Positions 48,758-57,650 of a stretch of DNA of 64,000 nucleotides are shown here, in pieces. Positions within the stretch are counted from its first letter, which is position 1, and each line of letters opens with the position of its first letter. The stretch spans positions 445,246 to 509,245 of the forward strand of contig CATQHT010000003.1 in the NCBI GenBank assembly GCA_958296045.1, given 5' to 3'. Position numbers and translations under genes: made by a program. The stretch comes from Rhodothermales bacterium. Lineage in GTDB: Bacteria; Bacteroidota; Rhodothermia; Rhodothermales; Bin80. The notes below the pieces were generated by a model. The model was not told where the DNA came from, ran no database searches, and was given only the letters and a program-made list of their open reading frames with translations.

Positions 48758-50078
48758 AAGCCAGCCCACGAGAGCGCTCGTAGCCTTGCTCCTGGGCCAG
48801 ACATACCGCTGCTATACAAAGAAGGCCGGCTATGCCCATCTGCGGCGGATGTTCGTAAACGGTAAGTGGGTCCGCAATTGGGAGGTCGAACAATGCCGCA
48901 ACGTACACAAGGTAACAGAGAAGCATCCGAGCTATTTCACGTTGACGAAGCTCTGGACGGCCCCCCGCAACGCCGATGAGCGCAATCTCGAGTTCGGCGT
49001 GGCTGAGCAGCGTTCTGTGATCAGGGGCGTGACGGAGGGTTACAAGCGCTTTTTCAATACGCACAATGCGCGCCCGCCGCGTTTCAGCGGCGACTTGGTG
49101 AAGAGCTTCAGGCTGCTACGAAAGCCCGAACGCGTCAGGCGCCAAGACTATCGCGTTCGCATCAAGGGCGTCGGGTACGTCCGTTTCACCGATCGGCGCG
49201 GGTTGATCAAGCGCTACGGCTGCAAGTTCGTGCGCATCGTGCGGTCGTCGCTGGGTACCGAATACACGATACAAGTCGTGTACGAGCGCCCCGAGGCGCC
49301 AGAGAACAGCTGCGCAGACACGCCGATGGCCGTGGACCTTGGCTGCAAGGCCATCGCGACGCTGGCAGATGGAACGAGCTACGCGCCCATTAAAAAGAGT
49401 GAGCCCCGCAGGGACGCGTTGCGGCGTCGGGCTGCTAAAACGAAGAAAGGCACGCGTCTGCGCCGAAAGCGGTTCGGTGCTTGGCGCAAGGAGGCCGAGC
49501 GAGTAGTAAGACGCAACCGCGGGTACCGCCACGAGGTGGCTGCCGACGTCGTTAAGCGATCCGCGAATCTGTTTCTGGAAGACCTGAAGGTAGAACGCAT
49601 AACACGCGCCGGTGGCAGCCGCAAGACGGGGCTGAACCGATCGATGCGCGCGCAAGGGCTGTACGAATTGGTGCAGCTGTTGAAGTACAAATCCACTTTG
49701 CTTGGCGGCAAGGTGGAGCTGGTTCCGCCGAACGATACAACGCAGAGATGCAGCGCTTGCCATCATAAGCCGGAGGAAAGGCTACGCCTGGCTGACAGGA
49801 AGCATCGTTGTGCCATGTGCGGAAACACCCAGTGCCGCGACGTTAACGCGGCGTTGAACGTGTTGTATCGGGGCCTTTGCCCTGATGGATGGGCGGCGAG
49901 CCTATCGTACACGCAACACGTGTCTGCTCACCTGGACGCTGAGCGGCATCCGCTGTTGGATGCTGTGGCGGGTCTGGGGAATGTACAGAATCGTGCTCGT
50001 GAGCTGCATCCGCAGGGGTGTTGCGCACCCACGAGTGCAGGCGAAATTGACCACCGACCAACCAGGCAGATAGGTTAA
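48699..50078 (+). CDS. tnpB: TnpB-family RNA-guided nuclease (IS200/IS605-like)
   Basis: The frame has 459 codons. RuvC motif I is MAVDLGCKAIA (Asp near 212), motif II LFLEDLKVERI (Glu near 294), a zinc ribbon CSACHHKP-…-HRCAMCG (about 350-372) and motif III CRDVNAALNV (Asp near 380). The N-terminal domain of the family appears from LLLGQTYRCYTKKAG (about 30), so the true start may be a GTG/TTG near 48780. Codons beyond motif III (about 75) extend to the right end motif, the region where omegaRNA is usually encoded. TnpB proteins cut DNA at sites defined by that RNA. All catalytic residues are present. Confidence 0.85.
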   Translation: MSMRPLRTRSGYGLPRRTPESQPTRALVALLLGQTYRCYTKKAGYAHLRRMFVNGKWVRNWEVEQCRNVHKVTEKHPSYFTLTKLWTAPRNADERNLEFGVAEQRSVIRGVTEGYKRFFNTHNARPPRFSGDLVKSFRLLRKPERVRRQDYRVRIKGVGYVRFTDRRGLIKRYGCKFVRIVRSSLGTEYTIQVVYERPEAPENSCADTPMAVDLGCKAIATLADGTSYAPIKKSEPRRDALRRRAAKTKKGTRLRRKRFGAWRKEAERVVRRNRGYRHEVAADVVKRSANLFLEDLKVERITRAGGSRKTGLNRSMRAQGLYELVQLLKYKSTLLGGKVELVPPNDTTQRCSACHHKPEERLRLADRKHRCAMCGNTQCRDVNAALNVLYRGLCPDGWAASLSYTQHVSAHLDAERHPLLDAVAGLGNVQNRARELHPQGCCAPTSAGEIDHRPTRQIG

Positions 50079-50096
50079 TTTTTCGCCAGCCCTAAG
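50075..50096 (+). repeat. End motif copy 3 (right end of TnpB element)
   Basis: TTAATTTTTCGCCAGCCC is the right-hand copy of the motif at 201-222. The tnpB stop codon TAA is its first bases, exactly as the orfA fragment stop abuts copy 1. Confidence 0.6.
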
Positions 50097-50455
50097 GAGT
50101 CACGTAGCCAACTACCCTGCAACCGGCGTCTGAAGACAACCCTGGTCCAGCTGCTGCCGCCGAGCAGCCAGACAACATTGATCCTGCTGATGAACAAGAG
50201 TCAAGATACACTACATAAAATGAGTGCTGTGTTCTTGGTGGCGCTTACGCAGTATTAACTTGTTCGTAATATTGAGTGATTGGCAGAACTATTGCTGCAG
50301 AAGGCCGTGAAAACCTAAATCGCAAAGCCAAAGGAAGTGCTTCACTTAAATCAACATGTTTTTTCATACCTTACTTGCTGGTGAGGAGCTGTTAGGGCGC
50401 TGCCTCGGCGTAGACATTTCACCGCTTACCCCCGTACACTAGACTCGCAGACTTG
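50097..50455. other. Intergenic, 360 bp, promoter region of the porin
   Basis: It is AT-richer than its surroundings, with no gene. It presumably holds the porin promoter, but no consensus can be assigned safely. Confidence 0.4.
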
Positions 50456-51163
50456 ATGAACACTCGCCTTTTCCAGATAATCGCCCTATTGGCACTGATT
50501 TCGCCACTGGCTGCGAACGCACAGTCCGTCAGCGTAGGCGCCGACTTTGTCAACCGCTACGTCTGGCGCGGATTTGACTTCGGAGAGTCCTTCAGCATTC
50601 AGCCGTCGCTCTCTATCGTATCAGGCGGGTTTGAGGTAGGATCCTGGGCCTCTTATTCCGTTTCGGCCGATGGCGCCGGTGCCAATGAGCACGACCTGTG
50701 GATAGCTTATACCGTCGAAACGGCCAGTGCCGGCACGTTCGGGTTTGGTCTGACGGACTACTACTTTCCGACTCCAGATGGCGAGAGCTTTTTCAATTAT
50801 GACGGCGATGGTGAGGGATCCCACATAATCGAACCTTTTGTCAGCTACGAGGCACCGGGCGGGTTCCCCATAAGCATCCTTGCAGCCATCATAGCGCACA
50901 ACGATCCTGACAATTCGCTCTATGTGGAGGCGGGGCTGCCTTTTGAGCTTGGTGGTACATCCATGGCGTTCACGTTCGGGGTGGCCGCTGGTGAGAGCGC
51001 ATTCTACGCTGTCGAGAGCGCCTCGGTAATCAACATGAGCCTAGCGGCGGCAAAGGAGCTCAAAATCACGGATTCCTTCAGCCTCCCGATTTCCGCGTCG
51101 TACATCCTGAATCCAACACACGAGCGCTCGTTTCTGGTTTTTGGGTGTAGCCTCAGCCTGTAG
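50456..51163 (+). CDS. TorF-family putative outer-membrane porin
   Basis: The protein has 235 residues from ATG 50456; the frame's first codon is a TTG one codon earlier. A signal peptide (about 1-22, ending ANAQS) precedes short amphipathic strands. The N-terminal VGADFVNRYVWRGFDFGESF and the overall size match the TorF/Gcw family of beta-barrel proteins. C-terminal SFLVFGCSLSL forms the last strand but ends in Leu, not Phe. The substrate is unknown. It stands alone, with a 366-bp gap to the next gene. Confidence 0.72.
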   Translation: MNTRLFQIIALLALISPLAANAQSVSVGADFVNRYVWRGFDFGESFSIQPSLSIVSGGFEVGSWASYSVSADGAGANEHDLWIAYTVETASAGTFGFGLTDYYFPTPDGESFFNYDGDGEGSHIIEPFVSYEAPGGFPISILAAIIAHNDPDNSLYVEAGLPFELGGTSMAFTFGVAAGESAFYAVESASVINMSLAAAKELKITDSFSLPISASYILNPTHERSFLVFGCSLSL

Positions 51164-51529
51164 TTAAGCACCGACGGCGGGCTTGCGCTCTGGTGGTGCC
51201 GCCACGGCGGGCGCACCCGTTCTGGCAGCTGCGCCATTAGTGTGGTGCAATCGGGCAGGCCTCGTATGGCCTGACTTGCCGCTACCTCTTTGCCATGCTG
51301 CGCTGGTAGCCCTGCACATTCCGCGGCATTACCGTGTATCTTGTGCGGCCTTCGCTACGTCGCTAAGACCCATTCGGCGGCCGTTGCAGGATTATGGCGT
51401 AACGGCACTGGGTACTCCACTGGGACGCGATGCGCTGCGGCGACATGCTGCAAAGGCGATAAGCCAAGTGGCCTTGCGCGGCAGCAAGCGACGAAGCGGT
51501 GACCTGCGGCGCACCCTTTACGCATCCCG
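51164..51529. other. Intergenic, 366 bp, no gene supported
   Basis: A 123-codon frame at 51183 overlaps the phosphatase start and has no family resemblance or RBS. It is treated as chance. Confidence 0.4.
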
Positions 51530-52540
51530 ATGGCTACAGCAAAGGACCAGATAATCCCGTTGGCGAGCCACCTCACGCAGGATGCGATCTTTGACCGGTA
51601 CCGGCAGAGCCTGGGCGCTGAGGAACGCACCTACTGGCAGATTATCTACCTTAAATCCCTGGGGAAGGTTGTTGCAGATATCGCGCAGATTACCGGTAAC
51701 AGGCAGGATTGGGTAAGGCGCCTAGTTACACGCTACAATGAGCTCGGGCCAGACAATTTTGTGACGGAGCTGCCACCCACGCTGGCTTCGCGCGAACAGC
51801 ATGCAGACTACGCACGCAAAACACGGGAGCTGGACACAGCAAGAGTGGCACAACAGTCGCTGCTGAGCGTCCCGGTTCCAACGCATAAAGACTTGGAGAT
51901 TGACGCGTTTATGCGTACGGCAACGGAGGTAGGAGGAGACTACTATGACTTCAACGTGGATCAGCGTGGCACCCTGACGCTCGCGATCGGGGATGCCACC
52001 GGGCACGGTGCTAAGGCGGGCATGATGGTGACCGCCACCAAAACGCTCTTCAACGCGCTGAGCGATGTACCGGACCTGCTCAGCCTAGTTCGCACCCTCA
52101 CACGCACGCTCAAAAGCCTGAACCTGCGCGGCACGTATATGCACCTGTCGCTCGGACGCTACCATCAAGGCATGCTCGACCTGGTGGTCGCAGGCATGCC
52201 GCCGGCACTACTGTACCGTAGCCGCTCCGACCAGGTATCAGCGGTCGTATTGAAAGGCATGCCTCTGGGAAGCTTCCCTAACTTCCCTTATGAACGCTGC
52301 ACACTGGAGATCCGACCTGGAGATGCAATACTGCTTGTCAGCGATGGCCTGACGGAGCTGGTCAACCCGGCTGGCGAAATGCTCACCCATGAACGAGTGA
52401 GAGACCTGTTTCACGAAAGCGCGCGCGGATCTGCGCACCACATCATTCATACCATCCAGCAAGCCGGACGCGCATGGAGAGCAGAGCAACCACTCCAGGA
52501 TGATGTGACCATGGTGGTGCTCAAACGTAAGACGCCCTAG
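51530..52540 (+). CDS. SpoIIE-type PP2C phosphatase with N-terminal HTH-like domain
   Basis: The protein has 336 residues. The C-terminal domain (about 125-334) is a SpoIIE/RsbU-type phosphatase: EVGGDYYDFNVDQRGTLTLA and IGDATGHGAKAGMMV carry metal-binding Asp/Gly residues, and ILLVSDGLTELVNPAGEML and LQDDVTMVVLKR supply the last aspartates. Such enzymes dephosphorylate anti-anti-sigma proteins in partner-switching. The N-terminal region (about 15-75, YWQIIYLKSLGKVVADIAQI, GNRQDWVRRLVTRYNELGPD) looks like the helix-turn-helix of IS630-type transposases, an unusual partner. Its stop overlaps the convergent DUF4249 gene by 4 bp. No STAS or HPK partner is in view. Confidence 0.8.
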   Translation: MATAKDQIIPLASHLTQDAIFDRYRQSLGAEERTYWQIIYLKSLGKVVADIAQITGNRQDWVRRLVTRYNELGPDNFVTELPPTLASREQHADYARKTRELDTARVAQQSLLSVPVPTHKDLEIDAFMRTATEVGGDYYDFNVDQRGTLTLAIGDATGHGAKAGMMVTATKTLFNALSDVPDLLSLVRTLTRTLKSLNLRGTYMHLSLGRYHQGMLDLVVAGMPPALLYRSRSDQVSAVVLKGMPLGSFPNFPYERCTLEIRPGDAILLVSDGLTELVNPAGEMLTHERVRDLFHESARGSAHHIIHTIQQAGRAWRAEQPLQDDVTMVVLKRKTP

Positions 52541-53397
52541 TTGTTGCCGGTCGGGATCCCCGCCGCCACCTTGATGCTGTCAGGAGGGTCAAATGCCAGC
52601 AGCGTGTCATAACCGGCGCCAACAAAGCCAAAGCCGTTCTCCACGTTGGAAAACACGCCGGGCTCTATAAGCACGTCGGGATCATACACGCCGCCGGGCG
52701 GCACCCATTCGCTGCTGGACACCAGTACCGTCAAGATGACCTCTCTTAGCCGCAGGTCACGTACCGGGATGCGGGCCCGGTTCAGGGCACGAAATATTTC
52801 ACGTGCATCTTTGCTGAGCTGAATATCGACCACCACGCCATCTGGCCGGGTCTCCTGATCGAGCGGATACTCATAGCGGTAGATCCCAAAATTCGTCCGA
52901 TATGCCACCCTGATGTCGTGCAGGCGAGGCGCATCGCGCCACAGCACGGGAAGGACCGCATAGCTCGTGCCCAATATCGGATTCAACCGTTCGGGTCCTG
53001 ATGCCGGTGGCATGGTCACCTGCACGGACGTCATAACATTGTCTGGACGCCGAAGCTCCAGGCGATGCGTTTTGTTGAAATCGACCCGCAGCGGCGCCCA
53101 GAAGACATGCCCATAGCGCCCGTTGGTAAACTGGACAATCTCTTCCTGCCAAGTTTGCACTGCGCTACGATTGACTTCTGTCGACGTCACGGTTGCATTA
53201 AGTGGCTCTGGACGGACGAGGTCCAGCACCTGTTCGATGGCGAAGACGCGCACAGCCTGTGTGTCAGCGCGCGCGTCCAAAAGCCCGTAAACGGTGAATG
53301 CGCGGCCTGTGTCAAGCACAGGATCCACCGTGTCAGAACACGCGGCCTGACCCAGACCCGCCAGACCCACCAACATTGTCAGGAGCCATCGTACCAT
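52537..53397 (-). CDS. DUF4249-type lipoprotein
   Basis: The protein has 286 residues with a signal and lipobox-like GLGQAACSD, so it is exported and lipid-anchored. The N-terminal beta-sandwich (about 30-130, FTVYGLLDARADTQAVRV and LELRRPDNVMTSVQVTMP) and the ending resemble DUF4249, whose members are encoded next to TonB receptors in Bacteroidota and Rhodothermota. Its start overlaps the receptor stop by one base, so they are co-translated. Function is unknown; a surface partner of the receptor is likely (inference). Confidence 0.72.
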   Translation of the reverse strand: MVRWLLTMLVGLAGLGQAACSDTVDPVLDTGRAFTVYGLLDARADTQAVRVFAIEQVLDLVRPEPLNATVTSTEVNRSAVQTWQEEIVQFTNGRYGHVFWAPLRVDFNKTHRLELRRPDNVMTSVQVTMPPASGPERLNPILGTSYAVLPVLWRDAPRLHDIRVAYRTNFGIYRYEYPLDQETRPDGVVVDIQLSKDAREIFRALNRARIPVRDLRLREVILTVLVSSSEWVPPGGVYDPDVLIEPGVFSNVENGFGFVGAGYDTLLAFDPPDSIKVAAGIPTGNN

Positions 53398-55649
53398 CAG
53401 ACCGATACCTTAAGGCCCAGAGACGGTATCAGCGGCAGCTGATCTGCGCGCTGCAACGTAAAGACGTCGAGATAGAAGATGTTCGCCCTGTCATATGCGT
53501 TGATTACGCTAAGCTGCGCTACCACCTCGGCGGCCCCCAACGTGAACACCCTTTCTAACGACACATCAAGCCGATGATAGGAGGGAAGCACGCCGTTGAA
53601 GGGGCGCTCATAGACTACGCGCCGCTCGCCGGGCTCCTCATATACGTCCACACGGCCGTCCATCAGCAGGAAGCCGTCAAAGCCCAATGCCCGGCTAAAC
53701 GGCCGCCCAGACCCGTATTGCCATAACATACTGGCCGTCATCCCAGCCACCTCCATCGTAAGCAGTGCGCTCACTTGGTGCCGCCGGTCATGCGCAGGCC
53801 TGAATGAGTAGGTCGGATTTCCAAACCACGTAGCGAGCTCCGGCTGAGTGGCCGTGTATCGCACGGACGAAAGACCAAAGTTGACGTATCCGTAGAAGCC
53901 GCGGCGCCGTAGCTCAATGCGCAGGTCCGCCCCGAACACACGGCCGCTACCCTGCTGCAAGGTCGTCGTCAGCTTCGGCAGCGGCGTCCACTCCGGCAGA
54001 TACAGGTTGCGGATCCGCTTATAGTAGCCTTCGGCTGCCAATTCCACTCCTGAAGGCAGGCTTCTCCGGTATCCGCCGATCACGTGCAAGGCCTGCGGAA
54101 CGCCCCGACCGGTTGGCGAAGCGCTCCAGGCGGTGAAAACGCTAGCCGCGTCGCGCCGGTCAGAGATCCCTACGATCTCCTGGTGGTACAGACCCACCGC
54201 ACTGGTGACGGTATGCGGCCCCTGGCTCCATTCAGCACGAACGCGAGGCTCAACATAAGCCGCTCCTTTGCTGGGAAAGTTGTGAATGCGAATGCCTGGA
54301 GTGACAGAAGTGCGCGGGCTGAACTGGAACTGCGGCGCCAGATACAGCCCTGCCTCTATGACGTACTCCTTAGTGGAAGAATGCTCCTGAAACAGTCCCC
54401 CCAGCTCACTGGCAAACGACATCGACCGGGCAAACAAGCCCCAGTGGATGTCCGTGAGCCCCGCGTAATGTATGATGTTAGCTTCGAGATTCAGTCTACT
54501 GGTGGTCGACGACCGCAGCTCCTCGCCTTCGTCACCCAGCGCGTTGGAGTGATGCGATACGGATACCAGAAACTCCGCCAGGATCGGGAGGTGTCCTGGC
54601 AGAAACAGGTAGCGCGCACCAAGCGCGCGGTTGCGCCAGCGCACCTCTTCCGGTTGCCCACGCCCTGTATCAGTGCCGATGCGGCCTCTATCCGTCGTAC
54701 TGATTCCCGAGATCGCCATGCGGCCATGGCGGTGCGTCTTTCCCTGCACCTTGCCGAATACGTCAGAGAAAGTCAGAGGGATATCACGCGCCACTAGGCT
54801 GGACGCGGCTTGCTCCAAGACTGCCTGGCGCACCGATGCCAGAAAGGTAAAGTCTCGGCGCCTCCCCAGGGGACCCTCCAGATGAGCGCCCACCATAAAT
54901 GGCGATGCCTGCGACGAAGCCGCATAGCGCCTGTTGCTCCCATTGCGGCTCCACACGTCAATCACCGATGAGATGCGACCGCCGAACCGAGCTTCAAAGC
55001 CGCCCGCATACAGGTCCACGCTCCGCAGCACTTCAGATGGAAAGGCGGAGTAGTAGCTCAGGATGTGAAACGGCTGGTAGATGACCATGCCATCGAGGAG
55101 GGCGAGGTTTTGCGTAGGCTCGCCGCCGCGCACATAAAACTGGCCGCCCTGGTCTCCAATCACAACGACACCGGGCATAGCGGTCAGATAGGCCGCCAAG
55201 TCACCGGACACGTCTGGGCTTGGAATGCGGTCTATGTCGGCAGGTTCGATACGATCCATGCCTGCCACGAGGTCTGTCAGGCTGCCACCTTCGTCACCTT
55301 CGACCAGGATGGCGTCTAGCTGCTGGCGCTCTGGTACCAACACTATGTCGAGGGTATACAATTCGCCTGGCGCTAGCTCCAACGTGTCGGTGTAGGTCGT
55401 ATAACCCAAGTGGGAGGCCTGGACCACGAACCGCCCGGGCACGAGGCTACTAACGACATAGAGTCCATCTCCGCTGGTGGCGCTTCCGAAAGTGCTGCCG
55501 TCCGCGTCGGTCAGTGTCACGTTCGCTTCTTGAACAACCTCGCCGGTGGTGGCATCCGTGACAAAGCCTCGTACCAGAGCGGATTGGGCAAACGCGGCGC
55601 CAGGGATTGCGCACAGGAGTAAGACAGCTAGGCTGGCAAGCGTCCGCAT
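53397..55649 (-). CDS. TonB-dependent receptor (DUF4249-partnered)
   Basis: The 750-residue protein has a signal peptide (about 1-21), a carboxypeptidase-regulatory-like domain (about 24-110, LVRGFVTDATTGEVVQEANV, LVPGRFVVQASHLGYTTYTD), a plug (about 115-235, with GDQGGQFYVRGGEPTQNLAL, and ARFGGRISSVIDV) and a barrel to the end. The RGGEPTQNLALLDGMVIY and SAFPSEVLRSVDLYAGGFEA blocks are typical of the FecA-like/BtuB-less subgroup paired with DUF4249. It is divergent from folD across 124 bp. The ligand is unknown. Confidence 0.88.
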   Translation of the reverse strand: MRTLASLAVLLLCAIPGAAFAQSALVRGFVTDATTGEVVQEANVTLTDADGSTFGSATSGDGLYVVSSLVPGRFVVQASHLGYTTYTDTLELAPGELYTLDIVLVPERQQLDAILVEGDEGGSLTDLVAGMDRIEPADIDRIPSPDVSGDLAAYLTAMPGVVVIGDQGGQFYVRGGEPTQNLALLDGMVIYQPFHILSYYSAFPSEVLRSVDLYAGGFEARFGGRISSVIDVWSRNGSNRRYAASSQASPFMVGAHLEGPLGRRRDFTFLASVRQAVLEQAASSLVARDIPLTFSDVFGKVQGKTHRHGRMAISGISTTDRGRIGTDTGRGQPEEVRWRNRALGARYLFLPGHLPILAEFLVSVSHHSNALGDEGEELRSSTTSRLNLEANIIHYAGLTDIHWGLFARSMSFASELGGLFQEHSSTKEYVIEAGLYLAPQFQFSPRTSVTPGIRIHNFPSKGAAYVEPRVRAEWSQGPHTVTSAVGLYHQEIVGISDRRDAASVFTAWSASPTGRGVPQALHVIGGYRRSLPSGVELAAEGYYKRIRNLYLPEWTPLPKLTTTLQQGSGRVFGADLRIELRRRGFYGYVNFGLSSVRYTATQPELATWFGNPTYSFRPAHDRRHQVSALLTMEVAGMTASMLWQYGSGRPFSRALGFDGFLLMDGRVDVYEEPGERRVVYERPFNGVLPSYHRLDVSLERVFTLGAAEVVAQLSVINAYDRANIFYLDVFTLQRADQLPLIPSLGLKVSV

Positions 55650-55773
55650 AGGTCATTTCAGCGGGCAGGTTCTAGGAATCCAACCCGTTCGCACCGTTTG
55701 TGTCCCCGCTGGCCGCTGAACGTAATCAAGTACAGGGGATGCGCGTTCAACGAGCCCACCGAAAATATCTCGG

Positions 55774-56676
55774 ATGCCTGAAGCCAACATTATCGATGGT
55801 CGCGCCGTAGCTCGTCAGGTCCGCGCCGAGGTGCGTGCAGCGGTGGATGCGCTGACAGCAAACGGACAGCGTCCTCCCAGCCTTGCCGTAGTGCTGGTGG
55901 GCGACAATCCGGCGTCGCTCTCCTATGTGCGCGGCAAGGTGCGCGCCAGCGAGGAAGCTGGTATCAAGGGCGCGACGTTACGCTTTGGTGCCGACATTGC
56001 GGAAGACGCGTTGCTGGCTGTCATTGACCGCCTTAATGCGGACCCTTCGGTCGACGGCATTCTTATTCAGCTTCCTTTGCCCGCCCACATCAATGCCGGG
56101 CGCATCCTGGCCAGACTGAGCCCTGACAAGGATGTCGACGGGCTTCATGTCACCAATGCCGGGAGGCTGGCAGCTGGGCAGGTAGGGTTTGTGCCCTGCA
56201 CGCCCGCAGGCATCGTTGAGCTGCTACGGCGAACGGGTATCCCAACAAGTGGTCGGCGCGCCGTCGTGGTGGGGCGGTCCAACCTAGTGGGTAAACCGCT
56301 TGCGCTTCTGCTTATGTCTAAGGGCACAGATGCGACGGTGACCATTTGCCACAGCCGCACCAGGGATCTGCCTTGCATCTCGCGCCGTGCGGACATCCTG
56401 GTGGCTGCGATCGGCCGACCCAACTTGGTGACAAGCGACATGATTCGCCCAGGCGCAGCGGTGATTGATGTAGGCATCAATCGCGTTGCAGACCCTTCGC
56501 GCAAGCGCGGTTACCGCTTAACGGGAGACGTGGACTTTGGCGCTGCAAGACAGGTCGCCGGGTGGGTCACGCCCGTCCCGGGAGGCGTCGGTCCCATGAC
56601 TATTGCCATGCTTCTGAAGAATACGCTACGCGCCGCGCGAATGCGTGCCGAACTCGGTGCGAGGTCTGGAAGATGA
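55774..56676 (+). CDS. folD: Bifunctional methylenetetrahydrofolate dehydrogenase/cyclohydrolase
   Basis: The 300-residue protein interconverts 5,10-methylene-, methenyl- and 10-formyl-tetrahydrofolate using NADP. VLVGDNPASLSYVRGKVRAS has the catalytic Tyr and Lys, DGILIQLPLPAHI is the hallmark, and VVVGRSNLVGKPLALLLM is the nucleotide site. PVPGGVGPMTIAMLLKNT closes the fold. The ATG follows AAATATCTCGG with no clear Shine-Dalgarno. The gene overlaps mscS as ATGA. Confidence 0.95.
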   Translation: MPEANIIDGRAVARQVRAEVRAAVDALTANGQRPPSLAVVLVGDNPASLSYVRGKVRASEEAGIKGATLRFGADIAEDALLAVIDRLNADPSVDGILIQLPLPAHINAGRILARLSPDKDVDGLHVTNAGRLAAGQVGFVPCTPAGIVELLRRTGIPTSGRRAVVVGRSNLVGKPLALLLMSKGTDATVTICHSRTRDLPCISRRADILVAAIGRPNLVTSDMIRPGAAVIDVGINRVADPSRKRGYRLTGDVDFGAARQVAGWVTPVPGGVGPMTIAMLLKNTLRAARMRAELGARSGR

Positions 56677-57650
56677 CCGGGGTGCTCCAGGAAGCTTCAG
56701 ATCAGGTCCGGCCGGAAACCACGGAATCAGCTGCGCAGGTTGCGTCTGGGGACAGCCTTTCTCCGTTTCAACAACAGATCTACGAGACCAGCGAGCTTGC
56801 TGCCGAAGGACATGTGGTCGAAGGAATCAGCTCTTTGGGTGAGTTCCTAGCGGATATGGCCATCCAGCGGATTCCCGACGTCATCGCTGCGTTGCTGGCC
56901 TTCCTAGTCGCATATGCCACCTACCGTCTGATTCGCACCATCCTGCGGCGAGTGCTGCGTCGTGCCAAATACGTTCGGGCCGGGGTGGAAACAATCGTCA
57001 TGCAAGCCTACAAACTGTTGGGGATGGTCATCATCAGCATCACCGTGCTCGGGCAGTTGGGCTTTAACATAGCAACCATCATTGCCGGTGTGGGTATTGC
57101 CGGTCTTGCGATGAGCCTTGCTGCTCGTGACACACTTGAGAATGTCATGGCAGGTGTCAGCATCCTGGCAGACGCGTCATTCGCTGTTGGGGACTTTGTC
57201 ACTTTGGGGCAAACCTTTGGTATGGTAGAGGAGGTGACGTTACGCTCCACCAGGCTGCTCACGCCAAAGAACGAGATGCTGATTGTACCCAACAGGCTTA
57301 TGGCCAATGAGGCCGTGCTCAGCCATTCCGCAGCGCAAATGGTACGCGTGGAGATCCCATTTTCCATCGGATACCCGGAGCTCCCCGATGAAGCTCGTGA
57401 GGTGGTGCTGACGCTGACCGAAGGCGATAACCGACTTCGCGATGATGTACCATCACGCGTGGTGGTCACCAGCCTAGGCGATTCTGGTGTTAATATGGCC
57501 CTATGGCTCTATCCGAGGCATGTGCGTGACGCGCGGGAGCTACGTTGGGATTACAGCGAACAGATATTAGGCGCGTTGCGCGCTGCAGAGATAGAGATTC
57601 CATTCCCGCATATTCAGCTCAAGACTGATCCGCCAGAACATCAGGCTTGA
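56673..57650 (+). CDS. MscS-family mechanosensitive channel
   Basis: From the ATG at 56673 (overlapping the folD stop as ATGA) the protein has 325 residues; the frame opens upstream at 56562 but inside folD. An acidic N-terminal region (about 1-55) precedes membrane helices at about 60-85, 105-125 and the pore helix IATIIAGVGIAGLAMSLAAR with DTLENVMAGV. The beta domain VGDFVTLGQTFGMVEEVTLR and STRLLTPKNEMLIVPNRLM is canonical MscS. It relieves turgor on hypo-osmotic shock. Confidence 0.92.
   Translation: MTGVLQEASDQVRPETTESAAQVASGDSLSPFQQQIYETSELAAEGHVVEGISSLGEFLADMAIQRIPDVIAALLAFLVAYATYRLIRTILRRVLRRAKYVRAGVETIVMQAYKLLGMVIISITVLGQLGFNIATIIAGVGIAGLAMSLAARDTLENVMAGVSILADASFAVGDFVTLGQTFGMVEEVTLRSTRLLTPKNEMLIVPNRLMANEAVLSHSAAQMVRVEIPFSIGYPELPDEAREVVLTLTEGDNRLRDDVPSRVVVTSLGDSGVNMALWLYPRHVRDARELRWDYSEQILGALRAAEIEIPFPHIQLKTDPPEHQA

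Larger units (their letters stand above)
48498..50096 (+). mobile_element. TnpB-only element bounded by inverted end motifs
   Basis: The left boundary CTAAGGGCTGGCGAAATATT (48498) and right boundary AATTTTTCGCCAGCCCTAAG (ending 50096) are near-perfect inverted copies. Inside, on the left, 60 bp match the 3' end of the IS66 orfA remnant at 141-199 (inverted). The cargo is one TnpB gene; no tnpA is present. The element lies 50 bp upstream of the gltB start and probably displaced its promoter. Confidence 0.72.

Noticed and set aside
48612-49064. Minus-strand 150-codon ORF opposite tnpB
   Set aside because: It is opposite to the TnpB N-terminal domain; no homology.
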